21,992 bases of DNA. It comes from Poindextera sp035294785. Lineage in GTDB: Bacteria > Pseudomonadota > Alphaproteobacteria > Caulobacterales > Caulobacteraceae. The stretch spans positions 1 through 21,992 of the forward strand of contig DATGKF010000013.1 of the NCBI GenBank assembly GCA_035294785.1, written 5' to 3'. The position numbers and the translations under genes are program-made. Under the pieces are notes generated by a model. The model did no database searches. It was not told where the DNA came from and saw nothing but the letters and a program-made list of their open reading frames with translations. The stretch's first letter is position 1; every line of letters starts with the position of its first letter. This document shows, in pieces, positions 1 to 6,881 of the stretch.

Positions 1-783
1 GGCGGCGATCTCCATGCCGGTGAGGATCTGGCCGGCCAGCGGGCCGCCGCCGATGGCGTCGAACGCCAGCGTCGCCCCGGTCGCGACCAGCGCCTCGGTG
101 AGGTCGGTCATGAAACTGGGTTTGGAGGAGTCGCAGACGTACCTCGCGCCGATGCCGCGCAGCAGCGCCTCCTGCTCCGCGCTGCGGACGATGTTGACCA
201 GTTCGACGCCTTCCGCCTTGCACAGCTTGACCAGCATCTGGCCGAGGTTCGAGGCGGCGGCCGTGTGCACCAGCGCCTTGTGGCTCTCCATGCGCATGGT
301 GCCGACCATTCCGAGCGCGGTGAGCGGATTGACGAAGGCGGCAGCGCCTTGGGCGGGAGTCACCCCATCCGGCATCGGCAGGCAGTCGGCCGCCTTGATG
401 GCGCGGTACTGCGCGTATGTGGCCCCACCGAGGATGCCGACCGTCTTGCCGAGCAACGCCTGGGCTTCCGGCGAGGCGCCCGCCTCGACGACAACGCCGG
501 CTCCCTCGTTGCCCACGGGCATGGACTGGTCGACCCGCGCGGCGGCTGCGCGCATGAACCGCTCTGGGATCTTCGCCGCCGTGACCCCGCCAGTGCGCAC
601 GGCCGTCGTGACGTCGGCCGGGCCGAGCAGCAGGCCGAGATCGGAGGGATTGACGGGCGCCGCCTCGATGCGGACGATCACCTCGTCAGCGGCCGGATCG
701 GGCAGCGACATAGGCGCCAGCGAGAGCTCGAGCTCGCCGCTCGCCTTCACCAGCGAGCGCAGTTGCAGGCCTTCGACCGCCAT
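1..783 (-). CDS. MDR-family quinone oxidoreductase / alcohol dehydrogenase-like protein, partial
   Basis: The reading frame runs open from an ATG at 783 to the window edge, so 261 N-terminal residues are visible and the C-terminus is missing. It belongs to the medium-chain dehydrogenase/reductase superfamily, whose members use NAD(P)H on quinones, enones or alcohols in the cytoplasm. A GroES-like half is followed by a Rossmann half: NEGAGVV at about 92-98 stands where zinc enzymes carry GHE, HTAAASNLGQM at 173-183 is the cofactor-binding turn, and FDAIGGG lies at 241-247. The missing GHE histidine points to a zinc-independent, quinone oxidoreductase-type enzyme. An AAGGAGA ribosome site (791-797) lies 7 nt before the ATG. 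A 17-bp dyad about 46 nt upstream may be an operator. The family call is firm; the substrate is unknown. Confidence 0.85.
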   Translation of the reverse strand, partial: MAVEGLQLRSLVKASGELELSLAPMSLPDPAADEVIVRIEAAPVNPSDLGLLLGPADVTTAVRTGGVTAAKIPERFMRAAAARVDQSMPVGNEGAGVVVEAGASPEAQALLGKTVGILGGATYAQYRAIKAADCLPMPDGVTPAQGAAAFVNPLTALGMVGTMRMESHKALVHTAAASNLGQMLVKLCKAEGVELVNIVRSAEQEALLRGIGARYVCDSSKPSFMTDLTEALVATGATLAFDAIGGGPLAGQILTGMEIAA

Positions 784-828
784 GGCGGGGTCTCCTTGTT
801 TGTCGTCCGACCGTTTGCCGAACCGCCG

Positions 829-845
829 CTTGGACGGAGTCCAAG
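829..845. promoter_or_regulatory. perfect inverted repeat upstream of the MDR gene, candidate operator
   Basis: CTTGGAC-GGA-GTCCAAG is a perfect 7-bp inverted repeat with a 3-nt centre. It lies 46-62 nt before the ATG at 783, between the dCMP deaminase stop and the MDR start. There is no T-run on the minus strand, so it does not look like a terminator for the deaminase gene. The size and symmetry suit a dimeric repressor or a MerR-type activator. The regulator is not identified. Confidence 0.45.
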
Positions 846-910
846 TCTTTATCCAGCCGCGCGATCCGCCCGTCACTCTAGCTCGCGGGCGCGGGCGCAG
901 CCCAGCCCGA

Positions 911-1363
911 TCAGCCGCCGGGCTCGACGCTCTGAACCTCGACGCCGGCTTCGCGCATGATCGTCTCGGCGACCCGGAAGCTCTCCGCCCACCGGCGATG
1001 GCGATGTTCGGGGTGCGGGCGGCGATAGACGGCGACAACGCCGGCCTGGATCAGGAGCTTGGCGCACTCGGCGCAGGGCGCGAGCGTGGTGAAGAGGCTG
1101 GCGCCGTGCACCGACCCGACGGCGTTCAGCACCGCGTTCACTTCCGCGTGGATCATGCGTGGCAGCTTGGCTTCCTGGTCCGCCAGGAGCTCGGGCGTAT
1201 CGGGGATGCGGTCAGGAAAGCCGTTGAAGCCGAGGCCGATCACCCGCTTGCGCTCATCGACCAGCACCGCGCCGACGCCGCCCTTGGGGTCTTTGGACCA
1301 GGTCGCGATCTCTTCGGCGAGTCTGAGAAACCGGTCGCACCATTGGGCGGAGAATCGAGCCAT
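911..1363 (-). CDS. deoxycytidylate (dCMP) deaminase family protein
   Basis: This 150-residue protein belongs to the zinc-dependent cytidine/deoxycytidylate deaminase fold. The zinc site is visible: HAE at 72-74 (His72 ligand, Glu74 proton shuttle) and PCAEC at 96-100 (Cys97 and Cys100 ligands). The flanking text, TWSKDPKGGVGAVLVD near the N-terminus and TTLAPCAECAKLLIQAGV, is typical of dCMP deaminases, which convert dCMP to dUMP for thymidylate synthesis. The length is normal for the family. The ATG at 1363 is preferred over the TTG immediately before it at 1366. The gene is divergent from the TetR gene. A cytosine, guanine or other small deaminase activity is possible, but the family call is strong. 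Confidence 0.88.
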   Translation of the reverse strand: MARFSAQWCDRFLRLAEEIATWSKDPKGGVGAVLVDERKRVIGLGFNGFPDRIPDTPELLADQEAKLPRMIHAEVNAVLNAVGSVHGASLFTTLAPCAECAKLLIQAGVVAVYRRPHPEHRHRRWAESFRVAETIMREAGVEVQSVEPGG

Positions 1364-1493
1364 CAATCGCCATGAAACCCGGCGGCGCGCGCGCCGTCCA
1401 GCCGGATGGGTCGCGCGGCGCGAGACGGCCGCACGCTAAAGAGCGCCGGAGCGTGCGAACCCGTACAGCGTTACGGCGCGCCGACAACTTGAC

Positions 1494-1524
1494 GGGTCGT
1501 CTCGCAGTCGGCACGAGACGGCCC
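1494..1524 (+). promoter_or_regulatory. 11-bp-arm dyad just before the TetR start, candidate autoregulatory operator or leader hairpin
   Basis: Arms GGGTCGTCTCG (1494-1504) and CGAGACGGCCC (1514-1524) pair over 11 positions with a single T/G mismatch (a G-U wobble in RNA) around a 9-nt centre. The dyad ends directly before the GGGAGA ribosome site at 1525-1530. It also overlaps a TTGACG hexamer at 1489-1494 that could serve as a -35 box. TetR repressors usually bind such dyads in their own promoter region. An RNA hairpin in the 5' leader is the alternative. Confidence 0.5.
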
Positions 1525-1539
1525 GGGAGATATCGAAGC

Positions 1540-2775
1540 TTGACTGACGCCAGCCTGACCTCTGCCGAGCCGACCCGATATGCGGCCCGGCGCGAAGAGA
1601 TCCTCGCGGCGGCGGCCGCCGTTCTCAACAATCAGGGATCGCGCGGCTTCACCGTGGCTTCCGTCGCCAAGCGCCTGGGCCTGCATCCGGTCAGCCTGAC
1701 CTACTACTTCAAGCGGCGACGCGACCTCTTGGCGGCCTGCCTGCTCGCCACCATCGAGCGCTATACCGCGATGATCGCCGATGCCGAGTTGGCGTATGGG
1801 CCCGAAGCGCGGCTGAGGCGGCTGATCGCCAACCAGTTCGAGGCGCAGCGCCAGGCGCGGCTGGGGTTTGCGCCGCCGTTGGCCGAGTTCTCCGAGGTGG
1901 CGCTGGTTCCGCCGCCGAATGCGACCTACGTGCTTGGCGCCTATTGGCGGATGTTCCATCGGATGGCCGGCTTGTTCGAGACACCCGACCTTGCGTGGCT
2001 GACCGCGGCCCGGCGCTCCCTCTATGCACGACTGATGATCGAGCAGTTCGGCTGGACGCCCGGGTGGCTCGCCCTCTACGACGCCAACGACTACGAGCGC
2101 GCGGCCGAACGGTTCGCCGACGTGCTGATCGGCGGCCTCGCGAGCGGGGGCCGCGCGTGGCCGGCCGCGGCACGGGCGGCGCTCAGCGTCCCGCTAGCGG
2201 CCGGCGGCGAGGCGAGGCGCGAACGCTTCCTCGTCGCGGCGACCGAACTCATCAACGAGCAGGGCTATCACGGGGCGTCGGTCGACAAGATCTCGGCGCG
2301 ACTGAACGTGACCAAGGGGTCGTTCTACTATCACAACGCTGACAAGGACGAGCTGATCCTGGCCTGCTTCGAGCGCACACTGGACATCCTGCGCGAGGGG
2401 CAGACCCGACCCTACCCCGGCGACGGATGGGAGCGCCTTTGCGCGGCGGCGACATCGCTCGCCGTGCACCAGGCGATCGGCGCGCGCGGACGGATGCTGC
2501 GCGGTACGGCGTTCGCCGCCCTGCCGCCGGAGCTGCGCCAGGTGATGAGCGCGCGCTTCCAGCAGGCCGCCTTCCGCTTCCAGGCGATGATCAGCGACGG
2601 CATCAGCGACGGCTCGATGCGCCCCGTCGACGCGATGATCGCGGCCCAGACAGTGATGGCGACGATCAACTCGTCGGTCTTCCTCAATCCGTGGCTGGAT
2701 CGCGGGGACGTCGCTGCCGGCGTCGAGCTGAACTACGTGCGCCCGAGCCTGATCGGCCTCTTCCGCGCCGCTTAG
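1540..2775 (+). CDS. tandem (two-unit) TetR/AcrR family transcriptional regulator
   Basis: The 411-residue protein holds two full TetR units. The first N-terminal helix-turn-helix is at about 14-66 (TVASVAKRLGLHPVSLTYYF) and the second at about 225-272 (SVDKISARLNVTKGSFYYH). Each is followed by roughly 140 residues of helical, ligand-binding-type sequence. Single TetR proteins are about 200 residues, so this is a head-to-tail fusion. The frame is open back to an ATG at 1372, but the TTG at 1540 is preferred. It has GGGAGA 9 nt upstream, the first HTH begins soon after it, and the earlier start would put the dyad at 1494-1524 inside the coding region and add a low-complexity Arg-rich tail. It is probably a cytoplasmic ligand-responsive repressor of itself, the divergent deaminase gene or the TonB receptor gene downstream. 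The ligand is unknown. Confidence 0.85.
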   Translation: MTDASLTSAEPTRYAARREEILAAAAAVLNNQGSRGFTVASVAKRLGLHPVSLTYYFKRRRDLLAACLLATIERYTAMIADAELAYGPEARLRRLIANQFEAQRQARLGFAPPLAEFSEVALVPPPNATYVLGAYWRMFHRMAGLFETPDLAWLTAARRSLYARLMIEQFGWTPGWLALYDANDYERAAERFADVLIGGLASGGRAWPAAARAALSVPLAAGGEARRERFLVAATELINEQGYHGASVDKISARLNVTKGSFYYHNADKDELILACFERTLDILREGQTRPYPGDGWERLCAAATSLAVHQAIGARGRMLRGTAFAALPPELRQVMSARFQQAAFRFQAMISDGISDGSMRPVDAMIAAQTVMATINSSVFLNPWLDRGDVAAGVELNYVRPSLIGLFRAA

Positions 2776-2836
2776 AACCGCGCGCGCCTCACCCCAGCCG
2801 ACGACTCTATCCCGCGCCGTTGACGCCGCCGTTGCA

Positions 2837-2872
2837 ATACCGCATCGTAGAATATCGGATACCGATCCGTAG
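2837..2872. promoter_or_regulatory. direct repeat and dyads in the leader of the TonB receptor gene
   Basis: The 196-nt gap 2776-2971 holds two 14-mers, ATACCGCATCGTAG (2837-2850) and ATACCGATCCGTAG (2859-2872). They match at 11 of 14 positions and their starts are 22 bp apart, two helical turns. Overlapping them are the small dyads ATCGG-ATA-CCGAT (2854-2866) and CGGAT-ACCG-ATCCG (2856-2869). A locally AT-rich stretch follows (2888-2931). I could not fix a -35/-10 pair. The pattern fits a repressor site controlling the receptor gene, perhaps for the adjacent TetR protein; that link is inference. Confidence 0.4.
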
Positions 2873-2971
2873 GGAACCGGCTCGGAGAATTAGACTCGGA
2901 AACTCATCGATTTAATTTCACACGATAAATACCTGCGGTTGGGGAATTCCGCGGGACAGGGGGAGAGTACC

Positions 2972-5635
2972 ATGACCACGAAGCATATATTGCTGCTCAC
3001 CTCGGCGCTCACCGCCGCGTGTGCAATCGGCGGCTTGGCAAAGGCCCAGACCGCGCCCCAGCCGGCGGCCGCGGCGGCGCCCGCGGACCAGGGCGCCACC
3101 GTCATTGTCACGGCCGAGAAACGGGCGGTGAGCATCCAGCGCGTGCCGATCGCGGTGTCGGCCTACACGTCGAAAGAACGCGATGTGCTGGGCATCCAGA
3201 CAATACAGGACCTGACTGACTTCACGCCCGGCTTTGCCTATTCGACCTCGCTGGATCGCGCCTTTATCCGCGGCGTCGGCCGCCAGACGAACAATCTGTC
3301 CACTCAGCCGGGCGTCGCGACCTATTCGGACGGCGTCTACAATTCGAGCGTGGTGGCGGCGGCCGGCGACACTCTGTTCCTGGACCGCACCGAGATCCTG
3401 CGGGGCCCGCAAGGCACGCTTTACGGTCGCAATTCCATCGGCGGCACCGTCAACGCGATCTCGCGCCAACCCTCGAGCAGCTTCTATTCCGAGGCGCGCG
3501 CCACGCTCAGCAACTATGACTTTTCGACCGTCGAAGGCGCCGTCTCTGGACCCGTGGACGACAAGCTGCGCCTGCGCCTCGCCGGCTCCTACACCAACCA
3601 GGGTCAGGGCTACTTCAAGAACGTCGCCGGCGGGCCGGACGAGGGCCCGAACGGCCACACGTGGTACATCGAGGGCCAGGCCGACGCCAACCTGACCCCC
3701 AACCTCGAGGCCTGGGTGAAGGCGGACGCCTTCGGCTATGACTCGCACTATCGCGCCAGCAACACCAACGCGCCCTACGATACGGACTTCAACCTTCTGG
3801 GCTCGCTTGGACCGAACGCGCTCTTCGCCTTCAATCCCTGCTTCGCCGTCTCCCAGTTCGTTGCGTGCGCGGCTAGCCCGACTGGCTTCGGCGCCGCCGG
3901 CTCCTTCACCCACTCCGGAGCCCTGATCACCCAGAATCCGGGCATCGCCAATATCCGCGATTTTGCCACGAACACGCCCGAACACGCGAATCTCGCCGAC
4001 GACTACAATGTCGATGTGCACCTCACCTATCACACGCCATGGAACTTTGACATCAAGTACATCGGTGGTTACACGCACTACAAGTACAAGCTGCAAACGG
4101 ACTTTGACGCGTCGAACGTCACGTCGTTGACGATCCCGTGCAACCCGTTCCTTATTGGGATCACCTGCTCGGCCGCTGATCCAGCGGCTCACGTCTTCCC
4201 GTCAACGATTTTCAACTATTTTGAACAGAAGACGTACTTCAGCAATGAGGTGGACTTTGCGTCGACGGGGCCGTCGAATTTCCAGTGGATCGCGGGCCTA
4301 TACCAGTACGAAGAGTTCTACGATCAACACATCGATTTCCCATCGCCCGGACAGGCGCAGTTGGCCACACCGATTTTCGCGTTGCCGCCGTTCTCAGCGG
4401 CCGCGCCGGATCCGAACAGAAGCTATTACTATGCCGGCCAGAAGATGAAAGAAGACTCCTTCGCGGTCTTCGGCCAATTCGACTGGAAGTTCACGGACCA
4501 GCTAAAGCTGACCGGCGGTCTTCGCTGGTCCCAAGATCACCTGTCTGGGGGCGAATTCTTCCGCGCCGTCTCGTGGGGCACGAGCCTCAGCAACGCCACC
4601 TTCACGGGCTTGCAGCAGCGCGGCGACGCCACGCCAGCGTTCGACATCACGACCTTCCTGATTTCCTTCGCGCCGGCGCCGGGCGTTCGCAGCGCGCCGA
4701 TGTTGCTTCCGAACGGCAAGTGGACGCGCCAGCTGGGGCAAACCTGGTCCGCGCCGACCGGAACGATCGGGCTGGAATGGACGCCCGACAATCTCAGCCT
4801 GCTCTACGCCAAATACAGCCGGGGCTATAAGTCGGGCGGGTTCAACGCCGGCTATCTGCAGGCGACCCCACAAACCGGTCCCGAGACGCTCGACGCCTTC
4901 GAGATCGGCGGCAAGCGCCAGTGGTTCGATCGCAAGCTCACGACCAACTTCGCGCTGTTCTACTACGATTACAAAGGCATGCAGATTCCGCTATCGGTCC
5001 AACCCTCGTCGGGCCCGGCGCAGACGAACACCTTCAACATGAGGGAGGTGATCTCCTACGGGCTGGAGCTGGAGACGATCTGGACGCCGATCGATCACCT
5101 GCAGATCCTGTTCGACTATTCCTACCTCAACGCCACGATCCGCGACCATGACTGCTTCCTGGACTCGGACGACCCGAGCGCGGTGGCGCCCGGGTCAAAC
5201 CACGGCGCGGGCTGCCCGGCCCCAACATCGTTCACGGGGATTTTCCCCAACCAGTTCCAGCAAGTTAACGGTCAGACGGTCCCGGAATCGCCGCGCAACA
5301 AGGTCGCCCTGAACGGCAACTACACGTTTGTCTTCGAGCCGGGATCCCTGACCCTGTCGGCCAGTTATATCTGGAAGGACAAGACCTACGACTCGATCTT
5401 CAACCGCCCTTACAGCCTCGCGCCGTCCTATAGTCAGGTAAATCTGACCGCGACGTGGATCGACGTGAAGAACCGCTACACGGTCATCGTTTTCGGTCGG
5501 AACGTCTTCAACACGCTCGGCTACGACGGCGTGGCGGGCGCCCGGCTCAACACCCAGCCCTTCGCTCTGTACAAAAGCTTCGGCCTGACGCCGCCCGCCA
5601 CCTATGGCGTCGAGCTGCAGGTTCGCTTCCGCTAA
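2972..5635 (+). CDS. TonB-dependent outer-membrane receptor
   Basis: This 887-residue protein should be an energised outer-membrane transporter. A signal peptide (cleavage near residue 26) precedes a TonB-box-like TVIVTAEKR at 43-51. The plug follows, with FIRGVGR at 98-104 and EILRGPQGTLYGRNSIGG at 141-158, and then a 22-strand-type barrel to YGVELQVRFR at the end. GGGGGAGAG at 2959-2967 supports the ATG at 2972. The chain ends Phe-Arg rather than on the usual terminal aromatic residue. Three cysteine pairs (290/299, 390/399, 728/748) probably close surface loops. Neighbours are the tandem TetR upstream and a strong terminator downstream, so it is likely a single-gene unit. The sequence resembles the large receptor group expanded in Caulobacterales and sphingomonads. 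The substrate (siderophore, sugar, terpenoid or other) cannot be told from sequence. Confidence 0.93.
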   Translation: MTTKHILLLTSALTAACAIGGLAKAQTAPQPAAAAAPADQGATVIVTAEKRAVSIQRVPIAVSAYTSKERDVLGIQTIQDLTDFTPGFAYSTSLDRAFIRGVGRQTNNLSTQPGVATYSDGVYNSSVVAAAGDTLFLDRTEILRGPQGTLYGRNSIGGTVNAISRQPSSSFYSEARATLSNYDFSTVEGAVSGPVDDKLRLRLAGSYTNQGQGYFKNVAGGPDEGPNGHTWYIEGQADANLTPNLEAWVKADAFGYDSHYRASNTNAPYDTDFNLLGSLGPNALFAFNPCFAVSQFVACAASPTGFGAAGSFTHSGALITQNPGIANIRDFATNTPEHANLADDYNVDVHLTYHTPWNFDIKYIGGYTHYKYKLQTDFDASNVTSLTIPCNPFLIGITCSAADPAAHVFPSTIFNYFEQKTYFSNEVDFASTGPSNFQWIAGLYQYEEFYDQHIDFPSPGQAQLATPIFALPPFSAAAPDPNRSYYYAGQKMKEDSFAVFGQFDWKFTDQLKLTGGLRWSQDHLSGGEFFRAVSWGTSLSNATFTGLQQRGDATPAFDITTFLISFAPAPGVRSAPMLLPNGKWTRQLGQTWSAPTGTIGLEWTPDNLSLLYAKYSRGYKSGGFNAGYLQATPQTGPETLDAFEIGGKRQWFDRKLTTNFALFYYDYKGMQIPLSVQPSSGPAQTNTFNMREVISYGLELETIWTPIDHLQILFDYSYLNATIRDHDCFLDSDDPSAVAPGSNHGAGCPAPTSFTGIFPNQFQQVNGQTVPESPRNKVALNGNYTFVFEPGSLTLSASYIWKDKTYDSIFNRPYSLAPSYSQVNLTATWIDVKNRYTVIVFGRNVFNTLGYDGVAGARLNTQPFALYKSFGLTPPATYGVELQVRFR

Positions 5636-5660
5636 GTCCTCCCCAGGATCCGGACGCGAA

Positions 5661-5695
5661 GGCGGCGTCCTCCTCGGAGGGCGCCGCCGCTTTTT
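5661..5695 (+). terminator. strong Rho-independent terminator of the TonB receptor gene
   Basis: GGCGGCG at 5661-5667 pairs with CGCCGCC at 5682-5688, and the inner bases TCCTC/GAGGG extend the stem to about 12 bp with one G-U pair. The loop is a CTCG tetraloop. The stem is followed by GC and then TTTTT at 5691-5695. It lies 26 nt after the receptor stop codon. Confidence 0.88.
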
Positions 5696-5724
5696 GCCCG
5701 CGCAGCGCCATGGAACGGTCAAGC

Positions 5725-5751
5725 TTCTGGCGCGTTATCGTCGGCTATACC
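5725..5751 (+). promoter_or_regulatory. candidate Caulobacter-type housekeeping promoter for the small glycine-zipper gene
   Basis: TTCTGGC (5725-5731), a 12-nt gap and GCTATACC (5744-5751) fit the TTGACGS-N10-14-GCTANAWC consensus: a good -10 match and a weak -35 match. It lies about 30 nt before the ATG at 5780 and after the receptor terminator, where a promoter is needed. Confidence 0.35.
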
Positions 5752-5779
5752 CCAACGTTTTGGTTTCGAGAGGTTCGTT

Positions 5780-6040
5780 ATGCGCGGAATAGCAGCTCCA
5801 ATCGGCATCGCCGCCGTCGCCCTCGTGGCGTTCGCCACCCCCGGCGCGGCCGACGCGCATCACTATCGCCACGCACACTACTACAGCTGCCAGCACCACA
5901 AAGTGGTGGGAACGGTCGTCGGCGGGGTCACCGGCGGGGTGATCGGCAACCTCTTAACCCACGGCCATGGCCCGGGGACGTTGATCGGCGTCGGCGTCGG
6001 CGCGGTCGCAGGCCACCAGATCGCCAAGCACAACTGCTAG
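5780..6040 (+). CDS. small exported His-rich glycine-zipper (2TM) protein
   Basis: The 86-residue product has a signal peptide (cleavage near residue 26) followed by a short His-rich segment (His27, 28, 31, 33, 39, 40). A glycine zipper runs from about 42 to 81: VVGTVVGGVTGGVIG, a His/Gly turn, then TLIGVGVGAVAGHQIA. This is the Rick_17kDa/glycine-zipper-2TM type, found in small envelope proteins associated with membranes. Ten of 86 residues are histidine, which is unusual for the family and could allow metal binding. GAGAGG at 5768-5773 supports the ATG. The gene is convergent with pstB, only 13 nt apart. The second glycine-zipper gene, at 21334-21912, shares the zipper pattern. The exact function is unknown. 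Confidence 0.75.
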   Translation: MRGIAAPIGIAAVALVAFATPGAADAHHYRHAHYYSCQHHKVVGTVVGGVTGGVIGNLLTHGHGPGTLIGVGVGAVAGHQIAKHNC

Positions 6041-6053
6041 GTCGTCGCCCGCG

Positions 6054-6881
6054 CTAGCCGAAGCGGCCGTTGATGTAGTCGTTGGCGCGCTTGGTGCGCG
6101 GCGTGTCGAACAGTTCGCGCGTCGGCGCGAACTCGATCAGCCGGCCGAGATACATAAAGCCGGTGTTGTCGGACACGCGCGTCGCCTGCTGAAGATTGTG
6201 CGTGACGATAACGATCGTGTACTCGCCCTTGAGTTCGACGATGGTCTGCTCGAGCTTGGCGGTCGACAGCGGGTCGAGCGCCGAGGCCGGCTCGTCCAGC
6301 AGCAGCACCTCGGGCTTCACGGCGATGCCGCGCGCCACGCAGAGCCGCTGCTGCTGGCCGCCTGAGAGGCCGAGCCCCGACTGGCGCAGCTTGTCCTTGA
6401 CCTCGTCCCACAGCGCCGCCTTGCGCAGGGACTCCTCGACGCGGGCGTCGAGGTCCGGCCGGCTCAGGCCCTCGTAGAGGCGCACGCCAAAGGCGACGTT
6501 GTCGTAAATCGACATCGGGAACGGGGTCGGCTTCTGGAACACCATGCCGACGCGCGATCGGAGGCTGGCGACGCTCGCGCCGCGGTCGAGGATGTTCTTC
6601 CCGTCGAGCATGATCTCGCCGACGGCCCGCTGGCCCGGATAGAGGCCGTAGATCCGGTTCATCGCCCGTAGCAGCGTCGACTTCCCACACCCCGACGGCC
6701 CGATCAGGGCGGTGACGCCCTTCTCGATCACAGGCAACGTGACGGAATACAGGGCCTGGTGCCGGCCATAGAAGAAGTCGAGGTTGCGCGTGTGCAGCTT
6801 GACCCGCGCCGGATCGATCCCAACGGCGTGCTGCTCGTACTCCTCCACCGGCGGGGCGGCTTCAACTTCGACGGCGCTCAT
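6054..6881 (-). CDS. pstB: phosphate ABC transporter ATP-binding protein PstB
   Basis: The 275-residue protein is the ATPase that drives the high-affinity phosphate importer at the inner face of the cytoplasmic membrane. All ABC motifs are present: Walker A GPSGCGKST at 61-69, Q-loop Gln116 in VFQKPTPFPMSI, signature LSGGQ at 172-176, Walker B LLLDEP at 193-198 and H-loop His228. The FQKPTPFPMSIYDNVAFG stretch and the terminal NDYINGRFG are characteristic of PstB. The length is normal for the family, with an acidic N-terminal extension of about 25 residues. The ATG at 6881 overlaps the stop of the permease gene by 4 nt (ATGA), which implies translational coupling. It is the last gene of the operon; no phoU follows. 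Confidence 0.96.
   Translation of the reverse strand: MSAVEVEAAPPVEEYEQHAVGIDPARVKLHTRNLDFFYGRHQALYSVTLPVIEKGVTALIGPSGCGKSTLLRAMNRIYGLYPGQRAVGEIMLDGKNILDRGASVASLRSRVGMVFQKPTPFPMSIYDNVAFGVRLYEGLSRPDLDARVEESLRKAALWDEVKDKLRQSGLGLSGGQQQRLCVARGIAVKPEVLLLDEPASALDPLSTAKLEQTIVELKGEYTIVIVTHNLQQATRVSDNTGFMYLGRLIEFAPTRELFDTPRTKRANDYINGRFG

Noticed and set aside
14..1375. 453-residue plus-strand open frame across the MDR and deaminase genes
   Set aside because: It is the antisense of two clear enzyme genes with intact motifs; the translation is low-complexity Ala/Ser/Arg text with no domain, a common artefact at this GC content.
2918..4192. 424-residue minus-strand open frame inside the TonB receptor gene
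   Set aside because: It is opposite a receptor with plug and barrel motifs; its own sequence is Val/Gly/Arg-rich without motifs and has no ribosome site.
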